DNA of 64,000 nucleotides from Bog-473 sp963742035 (GTDB taxonomy: Bacteria; Actinomycetota; Acidimicrobiia; Acidimicrobiales; RAAP-2), in assembly GCA_963742035.1 (NCBI GenBank), contig CAVUKH010000002.1, positions 558,001-622,000 on the forward strand, in the 5' to 3' direction. Made by a program: the position numbers and the translations under genes. Below the pieces are notes generated by a model. It made no database searches. It was not told where the DNA came from and saw only the letters and a program-made list of their open reading frames with translations. The stretch's first letter is position 1. Each line of letters begins with the position of its first letter. Of the stretch, positions 46,723-54,651 are shown one piece after another.

Positions 46723-46798
46723 CGGTGACCCGGCTGACTCAAGGAGTCCCGTGGTTTTGCGTCCCTCCCTCACGGGAGGTTTGCCCTTTCGACGGTCA
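46722..46798 (-). promoter_or_regulatory. Cyclic di-GMP-I (GEMM-I) riboswitch aptamer
   Basis: Read on the minus strand, the leader of the repeat-protein gene contains the GEMM-I core in order: AAAGGGCAAACC (46787-46776), a P2 hairpin CTCCC-GTGA-GGGAG with a GNRA tetraloop, GGGACGCAAAACC, a P3 arm beginning ACGGGACTCC, and the closing AGCCGGGTCACCGA. These are the conserved elements around the ligand pocket and the tetraloop/receptor contact of c-di-GMP-I aptamers. It ends 55-60 bases before the ATG at 46664. In known cases such aptamers switch genes for motility, adhesion and extracellular matrix. Confidence 0.88.
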
Positions 46799-46799
46799 G

Positions 46800-47279
46800 G
46801 AATTCGACAAGTTGTGTAGTTGGCTCAAGGTTGTTGATCGCCAGTTCAGCGCGAGCCACCAATCTGCAACCTGAGAGCCACTTCGTATAGTTTTTTGCAC
46901 GAAAAACGCAACGCGTGAACAACGCACGGTGGCAGTGACGGCGTCGAAGTCGACGGATGTGGAGAAATGGGAATCCTGATGCCGCAGGGCCTCAGGGCCG
47001 AAGTTGTTGATCGAAGCAACGACATCACTGAACGAGGCGATTGCGAACTCGCAGCGGGCCCAAGGGGACCGATTGTTGAGCTGGACACCAAAGCCACACA
47101 GGACACGCATCGAGTGGAGGCGGGGATCGGATGACTTCCAATGGGTTCGGTTCCGTCGGCGGGAAAGGGCACCTCGCCAGTAGCCTGAGGGTCGCTCAGG
47201 TACAGGACCCACCAGAAGATGACCAGTGACGGAGCCGCCGACGCCTACGCTGAGCGGGGTCACGTGTGATTTGGGCTAC
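46800..47279. other. 480-bp region upstream of the riboswitch
   Basis: No credible gene. An unusual A/T-rich patch holds GTTTTT/AAAAAC (46890-46895 with 46902-46907), a hairpin or promoter element, next to TATAC on the minus strand, which may be part of the promoter that transcribes the riboswitch. The rest shows nothing identifiable up to the tRNA gene. Confidence 0.3.
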
Positions 47280-47351
47280 GCCCCCGTAGCTCAGGGGATA
47301 GAGCATCGGTTTCCTAAACCGTGTGCGAAGGTTCGAATCCTTCCGGGGGCG
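47280..47351 (+). tRNA. tRNA-Arg (anticodon CCT)
   Basis: Full cloverleaf: acceptor GCCCCCG (47280-47286) with CGGGGGC (47344-47350), D-arm GCTC..GAGC, anticodon loop TTCCTAA giving CCT (reads AGG, Arg), T-arm GAAGG-TTCGAAT-CCTTC. CCA is not encoded (discriminator G then CA). tRNA-Arg genes are frequent integration sites, but no second copy of the 3' end was noticed in this window. Confidence 0.95.
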
Positions 47352-47629
47352 CAAAATGGGGTCGATCATGGGAGGGGGCCGTCAACATGCCGGTCGAGCT
47401 GGGCTTGGGGAGGGGCGGTACAAGGCAGGCATGAGGTGCGGAATGCCAAATCGGTCTCGGCGGATTTGGACCGTCGATGCATCTTGGAAGAGGCAGGGAC
47501 CTAGACATCCTCCCCTCCTTCTGTACCGCCAGCGCTGGTCGATGCCGGCCGCGTTGAGAGCGGAAGTCCGAGCCCGCCAGACCTTGCGGGTTCCCGCGGT
47601 ATGGATCGCTCCCCTGTAGTCTCCTGGCC

Positions 47630-48397
47630 GTGCAAGAGAGTGTCAGTCGATCGAGTTGGACTGCTCGACAGAGTTCTCGTCTACCCGACCCCCTTTTCTA
47701 TCGAGCGGTGGCGTTCTGGTTTGCCGCGAAGCGCGAGCAGCGATTGCTGTTCATTGACGAGCTCGTACCCCGGGGCGGTGTCTCACTCGACGTAGGTGCA
47801 TGGTGGGGGCCATGGACGTATTGGCTCTCGCGGAGGAGCGACTCTGTTATTGCGTTCGAGCCGAATCCGGACGCGGCCGCGTTTCTGCGCCGAGTGAGCA
47901 ATGCGAAAGTTCGTGTTGAGGAAGTCGCATTATCGAACCAGTCGGGAGCTTCGACATTGCATGCCTCTGATGTACGTGGTCGAGATGCACTCGCCACGCT
48001 TACTGGGCCCAAGGGCGAGCCTGGCGAACGAGAGGTACCCGTTCGGACCGCCGTTCTCGACCATTACGAGTTCGATGATGTGAAGTTCATCAAAATCGAT
48101 GTTGAGGGCCATGAGGCAGCGATGATCGCCGGAGCGGAAGACACTCTTCGCCGTTGTCGGCCCACCGTGCTCATCGAGATAGAACAAGGTCTCAACGAAC
48201 GACCGATCACCGAGCTCTTCGAGCGATTCGAATCGCTCGGGTATTCAGGATGGTTCCGGCGTTCTCGGCAGTGGGCCCCGCTGTCTACGTTCGACGTGGA
48301 GCGCGATCAGCTGCTTCTTATTGACCAGCCGACAAGCGTGTCCTACATCAACAACTTCGTGTTCGTTGCCGGCGGCTCAAGACCCGGTTCAAGCTGA
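47630..48397 (+). CDS. FkbM-family methyltransferase
   Basis: 255 residues starting at GTG 47630. FkbM pattern: LVPRGGVSLDVGAWWGPWTYWLSRRSDSVIAFEPNPDAAAFLRR (SAM-binding motif and acidic Glu), VEEVALSNQSGASTLH, and DDVKFIKIDVEGHEAAMIAGAEDTLRRCRPTVLIEIEQ, the hallmark IDVEGHE stretch. FkbM enzymes O-methylate sugars or polyketides, and are common in surface polysaccharide clusters. It lies between the tRNA and the lipoprotein. Confidence 0.9.
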   Translation: MQESVSRSSWTARQSSRLPDPLFYRAVAFWFAAKREQRLLFIDELVPRGGVSLDVGAWWGPWTYWLSRRSDSVIAFEPNPDAAAFLRRVSNAKVRVEEVALSNQSGASTLHASDVRGRDALATLTGPKGEPGEREVPVRTAVLDHYEFDDVKFIKIDVEGHEAAMIAGAEDTLRRCRPTVLIEIEQGLNERPITELFERFESLGYSGWFRRSRQWAPLSTFDVERDQLLLIDQPTSVSYINNFVFVAGGSRPGSS

Positions 48398-48649
48398 TTT
48401 GCCGACGGATTGAAAGGCGGTCTCGGGTCTTGTCGGTGCATCAGCCGGGACGGTCGGGTCGACGTCCTTCGCCGGCGCCATCGGCCCGACCGTGGGAGCA
48501 CACGGCATCTCCCCGGCGTGCCGATCCTCGCCTTTGGGGGCCATGCGGTGCGTCTCGGCCTGCGTAATTGTGTAATCGTTCGGGTTCGCCAGGTCGAGGG
48601 TTCCAATGCGCGTTGCGCATAGACGCTCCCGGCGCGGCCGAATCGACAT
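48389..48649 (-). CDS. Possible small hypothetical protein
   Basis: 86 codons on the minus strand, overlapping the FkbM gene end by nine bases. Codon third positions are mostly G or C (about three quarters by hand count from codon 17 on), and the product is hydrophilic and Pro-rich (MPCAPTVGPMAPAKDVDP). No recognised domain, and no convincing ribosome-binding site at ATG 48649; the true start may be downstream. The rest of the 48398-48833 gap holds no other candidate apart from the hairpin CTCACT/AGTGAG (48806-48811 with 48820-48825) before the lipoprotein gene. Confidence 0.22.
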   Translation of the reverse strand: MSIRPRRERLCATRIGTLDLANPNDYTITQAETHRMAPKGEDRHAGEMPCAPTVGPMAPAKDVDPTVPADAPTRPETAFQSVGKSA

Positions 48650-48833
48650 CCCACCGTGCCGAAGAGGTCCGGATCACTGGCCGAGAGGATCCCGAGTGGC
48701 ATTTCGTGGTCCCCGACAATGGCGTACCGGCTCCGTCTGAGGCGCGGGTGAACCTGACCTGCCGTCCCCTAAGGTCTCGTCAGTTTCCGGCGGAATGGGA
48801 GGGTCCTCACTGCATGCGAAGTGAGCAACGGCG

Positions 48834-50150
48834 ATGCGAGTAGGGGGCTTGGGCTTGGGTGCCAAATTGCGCAACGGCAATGGCGTCCTTCAGACCCGGC
48901 GCTCTAAACCCGACACGAGACTGCCACTCCGACCGTCCGTGCTGTCGGCCCTCTGCGTTTCGGCCATAGGCATTTCGGTCGGATTGAGCGCCTGCGGCTC
49001 CAGTCCGTCGCGCCATGCTGCGTCAAAGTCTGCGCCGAAAAGCACGGTCGGAACAACATCGACAACAGCCACGACGACGACCTCAACCCTGCCCAAGAAT
49101 TCGAGCTGGGCGGCCAGCGCAGACAGCCTCGCACCAGCCATCCCGCCCCAAGCCAGTCCCGATCAGTATCTGAACGGCATTTTCGCCAACCAGTTGGGGC
49201 CCGGTTGGGTGGGGGGCGACTCTACGTACTCGACGAAATTGTCTGACGGTCGGATCGCGTTCGTCTTTTCCGACACCCTCATCGGAACGGCTCAGACCGA
49301 CGGCGCCGTATCCGTAAACGGCATGGCACACAGCAGCGAACTTGTTGGTTTCCTGCCGAAACTTGTTCCCGACTATGCAGGGAGCTTTAGCAGCCCGCAG
49401 AGCCTGATCCCCGACACGGCCGACACCAGCGGGATCTGGGAAACCGGCGCAACCTACACAGAGGGCAACGACCAGTTGATCTTTGTGAACGAGTACACCG
49501 GCCCGAACGGAATACTGACACTGTCGTACACGGGACAATCGGGAATTGCGGTCATGTCGGTAAATGGGAGCAGCCTGCCTACCCCGTCGTCCGTCACGCT
49601 CCTGCCAAAGGACCCGGACACCGCATGGGGAAGCGCCATCGTCACGAGCGGTGGCTACATGTACGTCTACGGAGCGGACCTCGATCGGACAAATCACTCG
49701 GTCTACGGCATGAAGATTGGTCGGATGCCCGTCGGACAGTCCACCGAAGTCGGCGCGTGGACGTATTGGAGCGGATCGGGATGGGTAGCCGACGAATCCA
49801 GCGCGGCGGTCGTACAGACTCTCAACGACCTGACAGGCGTGGTGCCAGATCCGGACGGAAGAGGGTTCATCGGAGTGTCGGTGCCGAGCGGCCTGCTCCG
49901 CGACACCACCGTCGATCTGTCGTATGCGAGTTCCCCTGAAGGCCCGTGGAGCGCACCCCAACCCGTCTATACCATTCCGGAGATCAGGCAATACCAGGGT
50001 GAGATGGCCTACTTTCCAACCTTCCACCAAGAGCTGGCGTCAAGCGATCAACTGGTCGTCTCGTACAACCTCGACACGACGGCCGGATACTCCGTCTTGC
50101 TGCACGATGTGCACTCGTACCAACCGGTGTTTCTCACGATCACCGGGTAG
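48834..50150 (+). CDS. Lipoprotein with DUF4185-like propeller, paralogue of the riboswitch-controlled protein
   Basis: 438 residues. A long N-terminus leads to a lipoprotein signal (LSALCVSAIGISVGLSACGSS; lipobox LSAC), then a Ser/Thr-rich linker to residue ~85. The rest is one domain, NQLGPGWVGGDSTYSTKLSDGRIAFVFSDTLIGTAQ ... TIPEIRQYQGEMAYFPTFHQELASSDQLVVSYN, collinear with the C-terminal half of the exported protein encoded at 44703-46664 (shared GPGWxGGDxTYST, FSDTLxGT, SLIPDT, PDTxWGxA). It lacks the 42-residue repeats. Propeller hydrolase or lectin functions are possible; none is shown. Lipid anchoring puts it on the outer face of the membrane. Confidence 0.82.
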   Translation: MRVGGLGLGAKLRNGNGVLQTRRSKPDTRLPLRPSVLSALCVSAIGISVGLSACGSSPSRHAASKSAPKSTVGTTSTTATTTTSTLPKNSSWAASADSLAPAIPPQASPDQYLNGIFANQLGPGWVGGDSTYSTKLSDGRIAFVFSDTLIGTAQTDGAVSVNGMAHSSELVGFLPKLVPDYAGSFSSPQSLIPDTADTSGIWETGATYTEGNDQLIFVNEYTGPNGILTLSYTGQSGIAVMSVNGSSLPTPSSVTLLPKDPDTAWGSAIVTSGGYMYVYGADLDRTNHSVYGMKIGRMPVGQSTEVGAWTYWSGSGWVADESSAAVVQTLNDLTGVVPDPDGRGFIGVSVPSGLLRDTTVDLSYASSPEGPWSAPQPVYTIPEIRQYQGEMAYFPTFHQELASSDQLVVSYNLDTTAGYSVLLHDVHSYQPVFLTITG

Positions 50151-50495
50151 CGTTACCCGACCTCCGGAGGGGGAAATGGGTATCTGGGGCTCCTCGCGGC
50201 TCGTGATCCCCCATCTGAGCCCGTTCTCAATCGAGAATGGCGTTGCTGACCCGGCAACCTGCCGGAGCTGTCGGGTCTCTATACTTGACATATCAGAGTG
50301 ATTTAGTCAGGATTGGGGTCGTCCTGGAGGGGCGGGGGTTCGAGGATTCTTACGGGACTCCTACACGGGGATAGCAGGTTCCTTATGAACGCACGCTCTT
50401 CTTGAGGAAGGCCAGCAGTGAAAGGCCGGCAGAGGCCTAAAGCCGGCCCCAAGGCCTGTCGACACCAGTACAGGGAGCCTCAGAGGAGCTGACGC
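50151..50495. other. 345-bp intergenic region with hairpins before a small gene
   Basis: No gene seen. On the plus strand GGCCGGC/GCCGGCC (50424-50430 with 50442-50448) and CCTGT/ACAGG (50455-50459 with 50470-50474) form consecutive hairpins just upstream of the GAGGAG ribosome-binding site of the next gene. TTGACA at 50286-50291 could be a -35, but its -10 is poor. It may be a structured leader. Confidence 0.3.
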
Positions 50496-50882
50496 ATGGA
50501 ACTCGCGAAATCCACGAACACGGTCGAGGAACCATGGAACGAAAACGTCGCATCGGTTGCCCGAGCCGGCGACGCGCTCGACGCCTCGTCGGCAGTTGAC
50601 CAGGACGTTGCCCGGGCCTGGGATGTCAAGGCGTCTCTGCGGTGGGTCAGGAACGACCACGGCCCGGTCAACGGGTTCCGCTGGCTCCTGTGGGACAGAT
50701 ACGGCCTCGGCCGCCCGCCATCTGCGGTGGAGCACAGGCCCATTGATGATCCGGCAGCCGTGATCCACGATCCTGCGTCCCCCGTGCCCACCCTTCGTTT
50801 GGTTGCCTTCGAGGGTGGCGGTCGCCCGGAGACCGGATCGATCGACGACGCTGCCCGCATGGGTGTCGTCGACCATTCCTGA
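50496..50882 (+). CDS. Hypothetical protein
   Basis: 128 residues, not recognised. GAGGAG seven bases before the ATG and G/C-biased codon third positions support it. The product is soluble and acidic with a Trp-rich stretch (ASLRWVRNDHGPVNGFRWLLWDRYGLGRPP) and no membrane helix. A minus-strand frame across the same DNA is less plausible. The 296 bases after it hold no gene apart from the leader of the next one. Confidence 0.5.
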   Translation: MELAKSTNTVEEPWNENVASVARAGDALDASSAVDQDVARAWDVKASLRWVRNDHGPVNGFRWLLWDRYGLGRPPSAVEHRPIDDPAAVIHDPASPVPTLRLVAFEGGGRPETGSIDDAARMGVVDHS

Positions 50883-51178
50883 CCCGGTCGTCGCTGCAAT
50901 TGGCGCTCGGAGGTCCGTCTAGCCTGATCGCCCCGGGGTCCATCCACGTCGGTCGCTGAGCCGACCCGCAGTCCAAGGTGCGAAAGCGATTCTCCAATGG
51001 AGCGTGGGACCCGATTGCCCGCCCGGCCGTCGAGTCCCGTTGTGGATGGGGGCCCGTCTCAGAGATCCGCACCGTTCGACGTCCGTTAGCATCCCGCTGC
51101 AGGAGCGGACGAAGAACAGATCAGCCTTGCGAACTCGGAGCCTCGTCTCCGATCAGATCGTGCTGGAGGTCAGAACAC

Positions 51179-51388
51179 ATGTCGGGGCATCAGGAATTCA
51201 AGGCGCTCTCAGGAGAAGAGGTGCAGCGAGCCGCCGAGAGGATTGCGGAAATGGAGAAGTGGGCGCGCGAGGCGTATCTCAGCACCAAGCACGTCGAGGA
51301 TGTTGAGGACATCTGGGTCCGCTACTTCGAGGCCGAGCACCACTTGCACTGGATCATCCCACCGGCAACGGAGCCGGAAGAGCCCTGA
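51179..51388 (+). CDS. Small hypothetical protein, acidic helical
   Basis: 69 residues from ATG 51179 with GGAGG eight bases upstream. Sequence is mostly helical and acidic: ALSGEEVQRAAERIAEMEKW then HVEDVEDIWVRYFEAEHHLHW. No signal or membrane segment and no recognised domain. It converges on the catalase gene with a 16-base gap. Confidence 0.6.
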   Translation: MSGHQEFKALSGEEVQRAAERIAEMEKWAREAYLSTKHVEDVEDIWVRYFEAEHHLHWIIPPATEPEEP

Positions 51389-51404
51389 GGAGCTTTGCGA
51401 GGAG

Positions 51405-52859
51405 CTAGGAGGCGCCTGCGCCGTCCGCGATGCGATCGCCGATCGTCTTGTCGATCTGACGCCAGTACTCGACCGCCCTCTCGAGGACGGGCCGGGACAC
51501 GCCCTGGCTGAGGTGCCCCACGACGTTGGAGACCAGGCGGTCTCGCTGCGCGTCGTCCATCACCTCACGCACGAGTGTTCCCGCCTGACCCCAGTCGTCG
51601 TCGTCGCGGTGAAGGGTGTAGGCCGCGTGAACGAATTCGCCGTCGGCCTCCCACTTTTCGACGTAGGGATAGCGACTGGGATCAGCCGCCGGACCGCCTA
51701 CTGAGTTGGGCGCGTAGACCGGGTCGGCGACCTTCTGGATCCGCATGGCACCGTCTTTGCTGTAGCTGTGCACCGGTGCCTGTGGCGTGTTCACGGGGAT
51801 CTGTTTGTAGTTGACACCCATGCGGGCCCGGTGTGCATCGGCGTAGGAGAAGACGCGAGCCAGAAGCATCTTGTCCGGGCTCACGCCGATGCCCGGTACC
51901 AGGTTGTTCGGCTCGAATGCGGCCTGTTCGATCTCCGAATGGAAGTCGGTGGGATTGCGATCGAGGGTCAGCCGGCCGACCTCGTGCAGTGGGTAGTCAC
52001 CGTGGGGCCACACCTTGGTCAGATCGAATGGATTGAACCGGTAGACCCTGGCTTCCTCGAAAGGCATGATCTGCACCCGCAATGTCCAGCTCGGATACTC
52101 GCCGCGCCCGATGGCGTCGAAGAGATCACGGCGGTGGTAGTCGCCGTCCTGCCCGGCTATCCGGTCCGCATCCTCCTGGGTCAGGAACTCAATGCCCTGA
52201 TCGGTCTTGAAGTGGTACTTCACCCAGAACCGCTCACCGTTGGCATTGACCCACATGTAGGTATGGCTGGAGTAGCCGTTCATGTGGCGCCATGACTTCG
52301 GAATGCCCCGATCGCCCATCAGGATGGCGACCTGGTGGGCCGATTCCGGCGACAGGCTCCAGAAGTCCCACTGCATGTCGTGGTCACGCAGGTCGGAGTC
52401 GGCCCGCCTCTTTTGGGAGCGGATGAAGTGCTGGAACTTCATCGGATCACGGAGGAAGAACACGGGCGTGTTGTTCCCCACCATGTCGTAGTTCCCCTCA
52501 GATGTGTAGAACTTCAATGCGAACCCACGGGGATCCCGCCAGGTGTCCGGGCTGCCCCGCTCACCGGCCACCGTCGAGAATCGGATCAACGTGTCCGTTC
52601 TGATTCCTGGTTGGAACACGGCGGCCTTGGTGAACTGGCTGACGTCAGCGGTGACTTCGAAGTGTCCGAACGCGCCGCCCCCTTTGGCATGGGGCTGTCG
52701 CTCCGGGATCCGCTCCCTGTTGAAGTTGGCCATCTGCTCAATGAGATAGTGGTCCTGCAGCAGGATGGGCCCGTCTGGGCCGACGGTGAGCGAATGCTCG
52801 TCACTGGCCACCGGGATCCCGGCGTCCGTGGTTGTGGGCTCTACGTCATGATTCGCCAT
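51405..52859 (-). CDS. Catalase (monofunctional, heme-containing)
   Basis: 484 residues, the size of clade 3 small-subunit catalases. Catalytic His is in QPHAKGGGAFGHFEVT, catalytic Asn in YDMVGNNTPVFFLRDP, and the proximal heme Tyr in LLARVFSYADAHRARMG; NADPH-binding region residues around PFDLTKVWPHGDYPLHEVG are present. It splits hydrogen peroxide to water and oxygen. ATG 52859 matches the family start and has GGGGGCG upstream; the longer frame upstream is non-homologous. Confidence 0.95.
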   Translation of the reverse strand: MANHDVEPTTTDAGIPVASDEHSLTVGPDGPILLQDHYLIEQMANFNRERIPERQPHAKGGGAFGHFEVTADVSQFTKAAVFQPGIRTDTLIRFSTVAGERGSPDTWRDPRGFALKFYTSEGNYDMVGNNTPVFFLRDPMKFQHFIRSQKRRADSDLRDHDMQWDFWSLSPESAHQVAILMGDRGIPKSWRHMNGYSSHTYMWVNANGERFWVKYHFKTDQGIEFLTQEDADRIAGQDGDYHRRDLFDAIGRGEYPSWTLRVQIMPFEEARVYRFNPFDLTKVWPHGDYPLHEVGRLTLDRNPTDFHSEIEQAAFEPNNLVPGIGVSPDKMLLARVFSYADAHRARMGVNYKQIPVNTPQAPVHSYSKDGAMRIQKVADPVYAPNSVGGPAADPSRYPYVEKWEADGEFVHAAYTLHRDDDDWGQAGTLVREVMDDAQRDRLVSNVVGHLSQGVSRPVLERAVEYWRQIDKTIGDRIADGAGAS

Positions 52860-52991
52860 GATCGCCCCCTTGATCGGGTGTGGAGACAACGACTTTAAGC
52901 CAGTCTCTGTTGGCGTGGAGCGGTGCACGGTTCTCCCTCGGGAGATCCGGCCGCCAGGCGGGGGACCAGGCAAACCAGGACGATGGGCGGA

Positions 52992-53159
52992 CTACCAGCG
53001 GTACCACCCCCCGGCTCCATCAGTCTGGCCGCGACCGAGAGCGAACCCTACGAGCAAGAAGACGAGGACGACCGCCGCGACCATCCAGAGGAGGTGGACG
53101 GCGAACCCGAGTCCCCCCAACAGCAGTGCCAAGAGCAAGACGAGAACTATGACGCCCAT
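52992..53159 (-). CDS. 55-residue hydrophobic membrane protein
   Basis: A short gene from ATG 53159 to TAG 52992 with GGAGGG seven bases upstream. Two hydrophobic stretches, MGVIVLVLLLALLLGGLGFA and VVLVFLLVGFALG, surround VHLLWMV; the tail ends GGWYRW. This layout matches the tiny 'hydrophobic protein' genes widespread in actinomycetes, whose C-terminus is typically RxWYRW. Function unknown. It is in the same orientation as catalase, 132 bases upstream. Confidence 0.75.
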   Translation of the reverse strand: MGVIVLVLLLALLLGGLGFAVHLLWMVAAVVLVFLLVGFALGRGQTDGAGGWYRW

Positions 53160-53267
53160 GGCTGCCCTCCTTGACTGATAGCGCCGGAATGCCGGCGACG
53201 GTCACGGCAATACCCACTGCCGGAGGCCCCAAACAGACCCGCACGTTCGGTGCGCCCGTGACGATCG

Positions 53268-53786
53268 CTACGATTCGGGCACCCCATGCAGTTCCACCCG
53301 TACGCTGATCTCCGGGTACACGCGCACCATGAGCATGCTCGGCGGCTTCATACCAAATTCCCGGATGTCGAACACGTCTTCGCCCGTGAGGGCGATACCC
53401 TCATGGGTCAACTCGATCTGCATGTCATGTTCGAATGTGCGCGTCTTGCCGTGAAAGGCGATCTCGCCGGTGACCAAGTAGCCCGGATGAGGTCCCTGTC
53501 GGACTATCCGGGTGAGCCGACCGGAGATAGTGGGATAGCGCCGCGCGTCGACGCGCCGTCGTAGCTCGCGATCGTAGAGCTGGTTGCCCGATGTGAGGCG
53601 TTCCACCGCCAGTTCCAGCTCACCCGACACGCGCTGGTCCAGGTCGAGCGATCCGTCTGCACGAGGAGCGGCTTCGAACCAGCCGGTGATTCCTCGCGTC
53701 TCGGTGTTGATCGGGTGGAGGCTCGAGCGTCCACTGACCCAGACGCAGGAGCGAACCGAGTCGAGGGTGTAGCGAGTGAGCGCCAT
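53268..53786 (-). CDS. YceI-family protein
   Basis: 172 residues from ATG 53786. YceI lipocalin-like pattern: TRYTLDSVRSCVWVSGRSSLHPI, SLDLDQRVSGELELAVERLTSGNQLYDRELRRRVDARRYPTISGRL, and YLVTGEIAFHGKTRTFEHDMQIEL, including the ISG and GKT(R) motifs. Members bind long lipophilic molecules such as polyisoprenoids. No signal peptide, so cytosolic here. The upstream in-frame extension (to 54116) is rejected. Confidence 0.83.
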   Translation of the reverse strand: MALTRYTLDSVRSCVWVSGRSSLHPINTETRGITGWFEAAPRADGSLDLDQRVSGELELAVERLTSGNQLYDRELRRRVDARRYPTISGRLTRIVRQGPHPGYLVTGEIAFHGKTRTFEHDMQIELTHEGIALTGEDVFDIREFGMKPPSMLMVRVYPEISVRVELHGVPES

Positions 53787-54270
53787 CTGGTTTTCCGTTC
53801 CCCGGGGTTCCGTTCGCCCGGATCCACTGCACGCGATGGACGAATACTGGCATAAAGACCCGGCGCTGCTCGTTTGGATGTTCCAGCCGAGGAAGGCGGC
53901 GACGTGGTCCAGATCTGGTCGCTGCAGCCTGAGCTCGGACCGCCCGAAACTCGTTCCGTCCAGGCGGTCCACAACGAGAGGGTTCGACCGACGCGGGTGC
54001 GGAGCCCAACGAGAATGAGGATCGCACAACGCAACGAGTGCTCGTCTGCCTCGGTTTCCGACCGATACGGTCAGGGTCAGGGTCCCGACGAGGAGTTCTC
54101 TCACCGTCGCCGGCACCCGGCGTGGCCGGCGCGGCCGATCGCACTGGGGTGCGGTGTATCGAGGGGGGAGGTGGGGCAGAATGTCACAGCGGGACCACAG
54201 GCGGTCCTGCGTCAGCGTCGATCAGAGCATGTTGGGATAGGGGCGTCTCCCAACCAAGGACTCCATCCAC
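53787..54270. other. 484-bp intergenic region
   Basis: Open frames on both strands have no protein-like character. No clear promoter, repeat or hairpin stood out apart from the G-rich GAGGGGGGAGGTGGGG at 54159-54174. It must contain the divergent promoters of YceI and the electron-transfer operon. Confidence 0.3.
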
Positions 54271-54651
54271 ATGTCAGCCCGAACTCAGCCCAGTACGCCC
54301 GCAGAGCGGGACAGAGCCACGTCCCGCCTGCGCATGTTGACCAGGGGTGCCGTCGTCGCCGCCACCGGCGCCACGGTGGCGATCGGGATCGCGGTGGCCC
54401 ACGATCACCCCGGCGCCGGCGTGACGAGGACCACTGGCGCCACGTCTGGCTCGACCTCGTCCTCGACCGGGTCGACGTCCACTTCCGGCAGCGGGAGCTC
54501 CTCGTCGGGCAGCACCTCTGAATCCGGGACGACGGGCAGCACCGGCACGACCGGCAGCACCGGAAACACCGGGTCCTCCTCGGCGAACTCCACGACCCCG
54601 ACGGCCAGTTCCTCGTCACCCACCGTGACCTCCGGCGGTTCGTCGCGGTGA
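54271..54651 (+). CDS. Ser/Thr/Gly-rich exported protein heading the flavin operon
   Basis: 126 residues. After ~25 polar residues a hydrophobic segment (GAVVAATGATVAIGIAVA) acts as signal or anchor; the remaining ~75 residues are almost only Ser, Thr and Gly (STSSSTGSTSTSGSGSSSSG). In related operons this position is held by an FMN-binding protein that receives FMN from ApbE on a Thr in a [ST]GA[ST] motif. Here TTGATSG occurs just after the hydrophobic segment, without the usual upstream Asp or the domain. The stop overlaps the apbE start by four bases. Confidence 0.6.
   Translation: MSARTQPSTPAERDRATSRLRMLTRGAVVAATGATVAIGIAVAHDHPGAGVTRTTGATSGSTSSSTGSTSTSGSGSSSSGSTSESGTTGSTGTTGSTGNTGSSSANSTTPTASSSSPTVTSGGSSR

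Noticed and set aside
46796..47263. 155-codon minus-strand frame upstream of the riboswitch
   Set aside because: It overlaps the aptamer's 5' edge, has no ribosome-binding site and no domain.
47280..47351. tRNA-Arg as the boundary of an integrated island
   Set aside because: No direct repeat of the tRNA 3' end, integrase or excisionase was seen in the window.
52859..52973. N-terminal extension of catalase to 52973, and similar extensions of ahcY (to 31269) and YceI (to 54116)
   Set aside because: Extensions are not family-like, and the internal ATGs have proper ribosome-binding sites or match family starts.
53874..54521. Plus-strand frame of 215 codons before the apbE operon
   Set aside because: Low-complexity, basic product that runs out of frame across the Ser/Thr-rich gene; no start signals.
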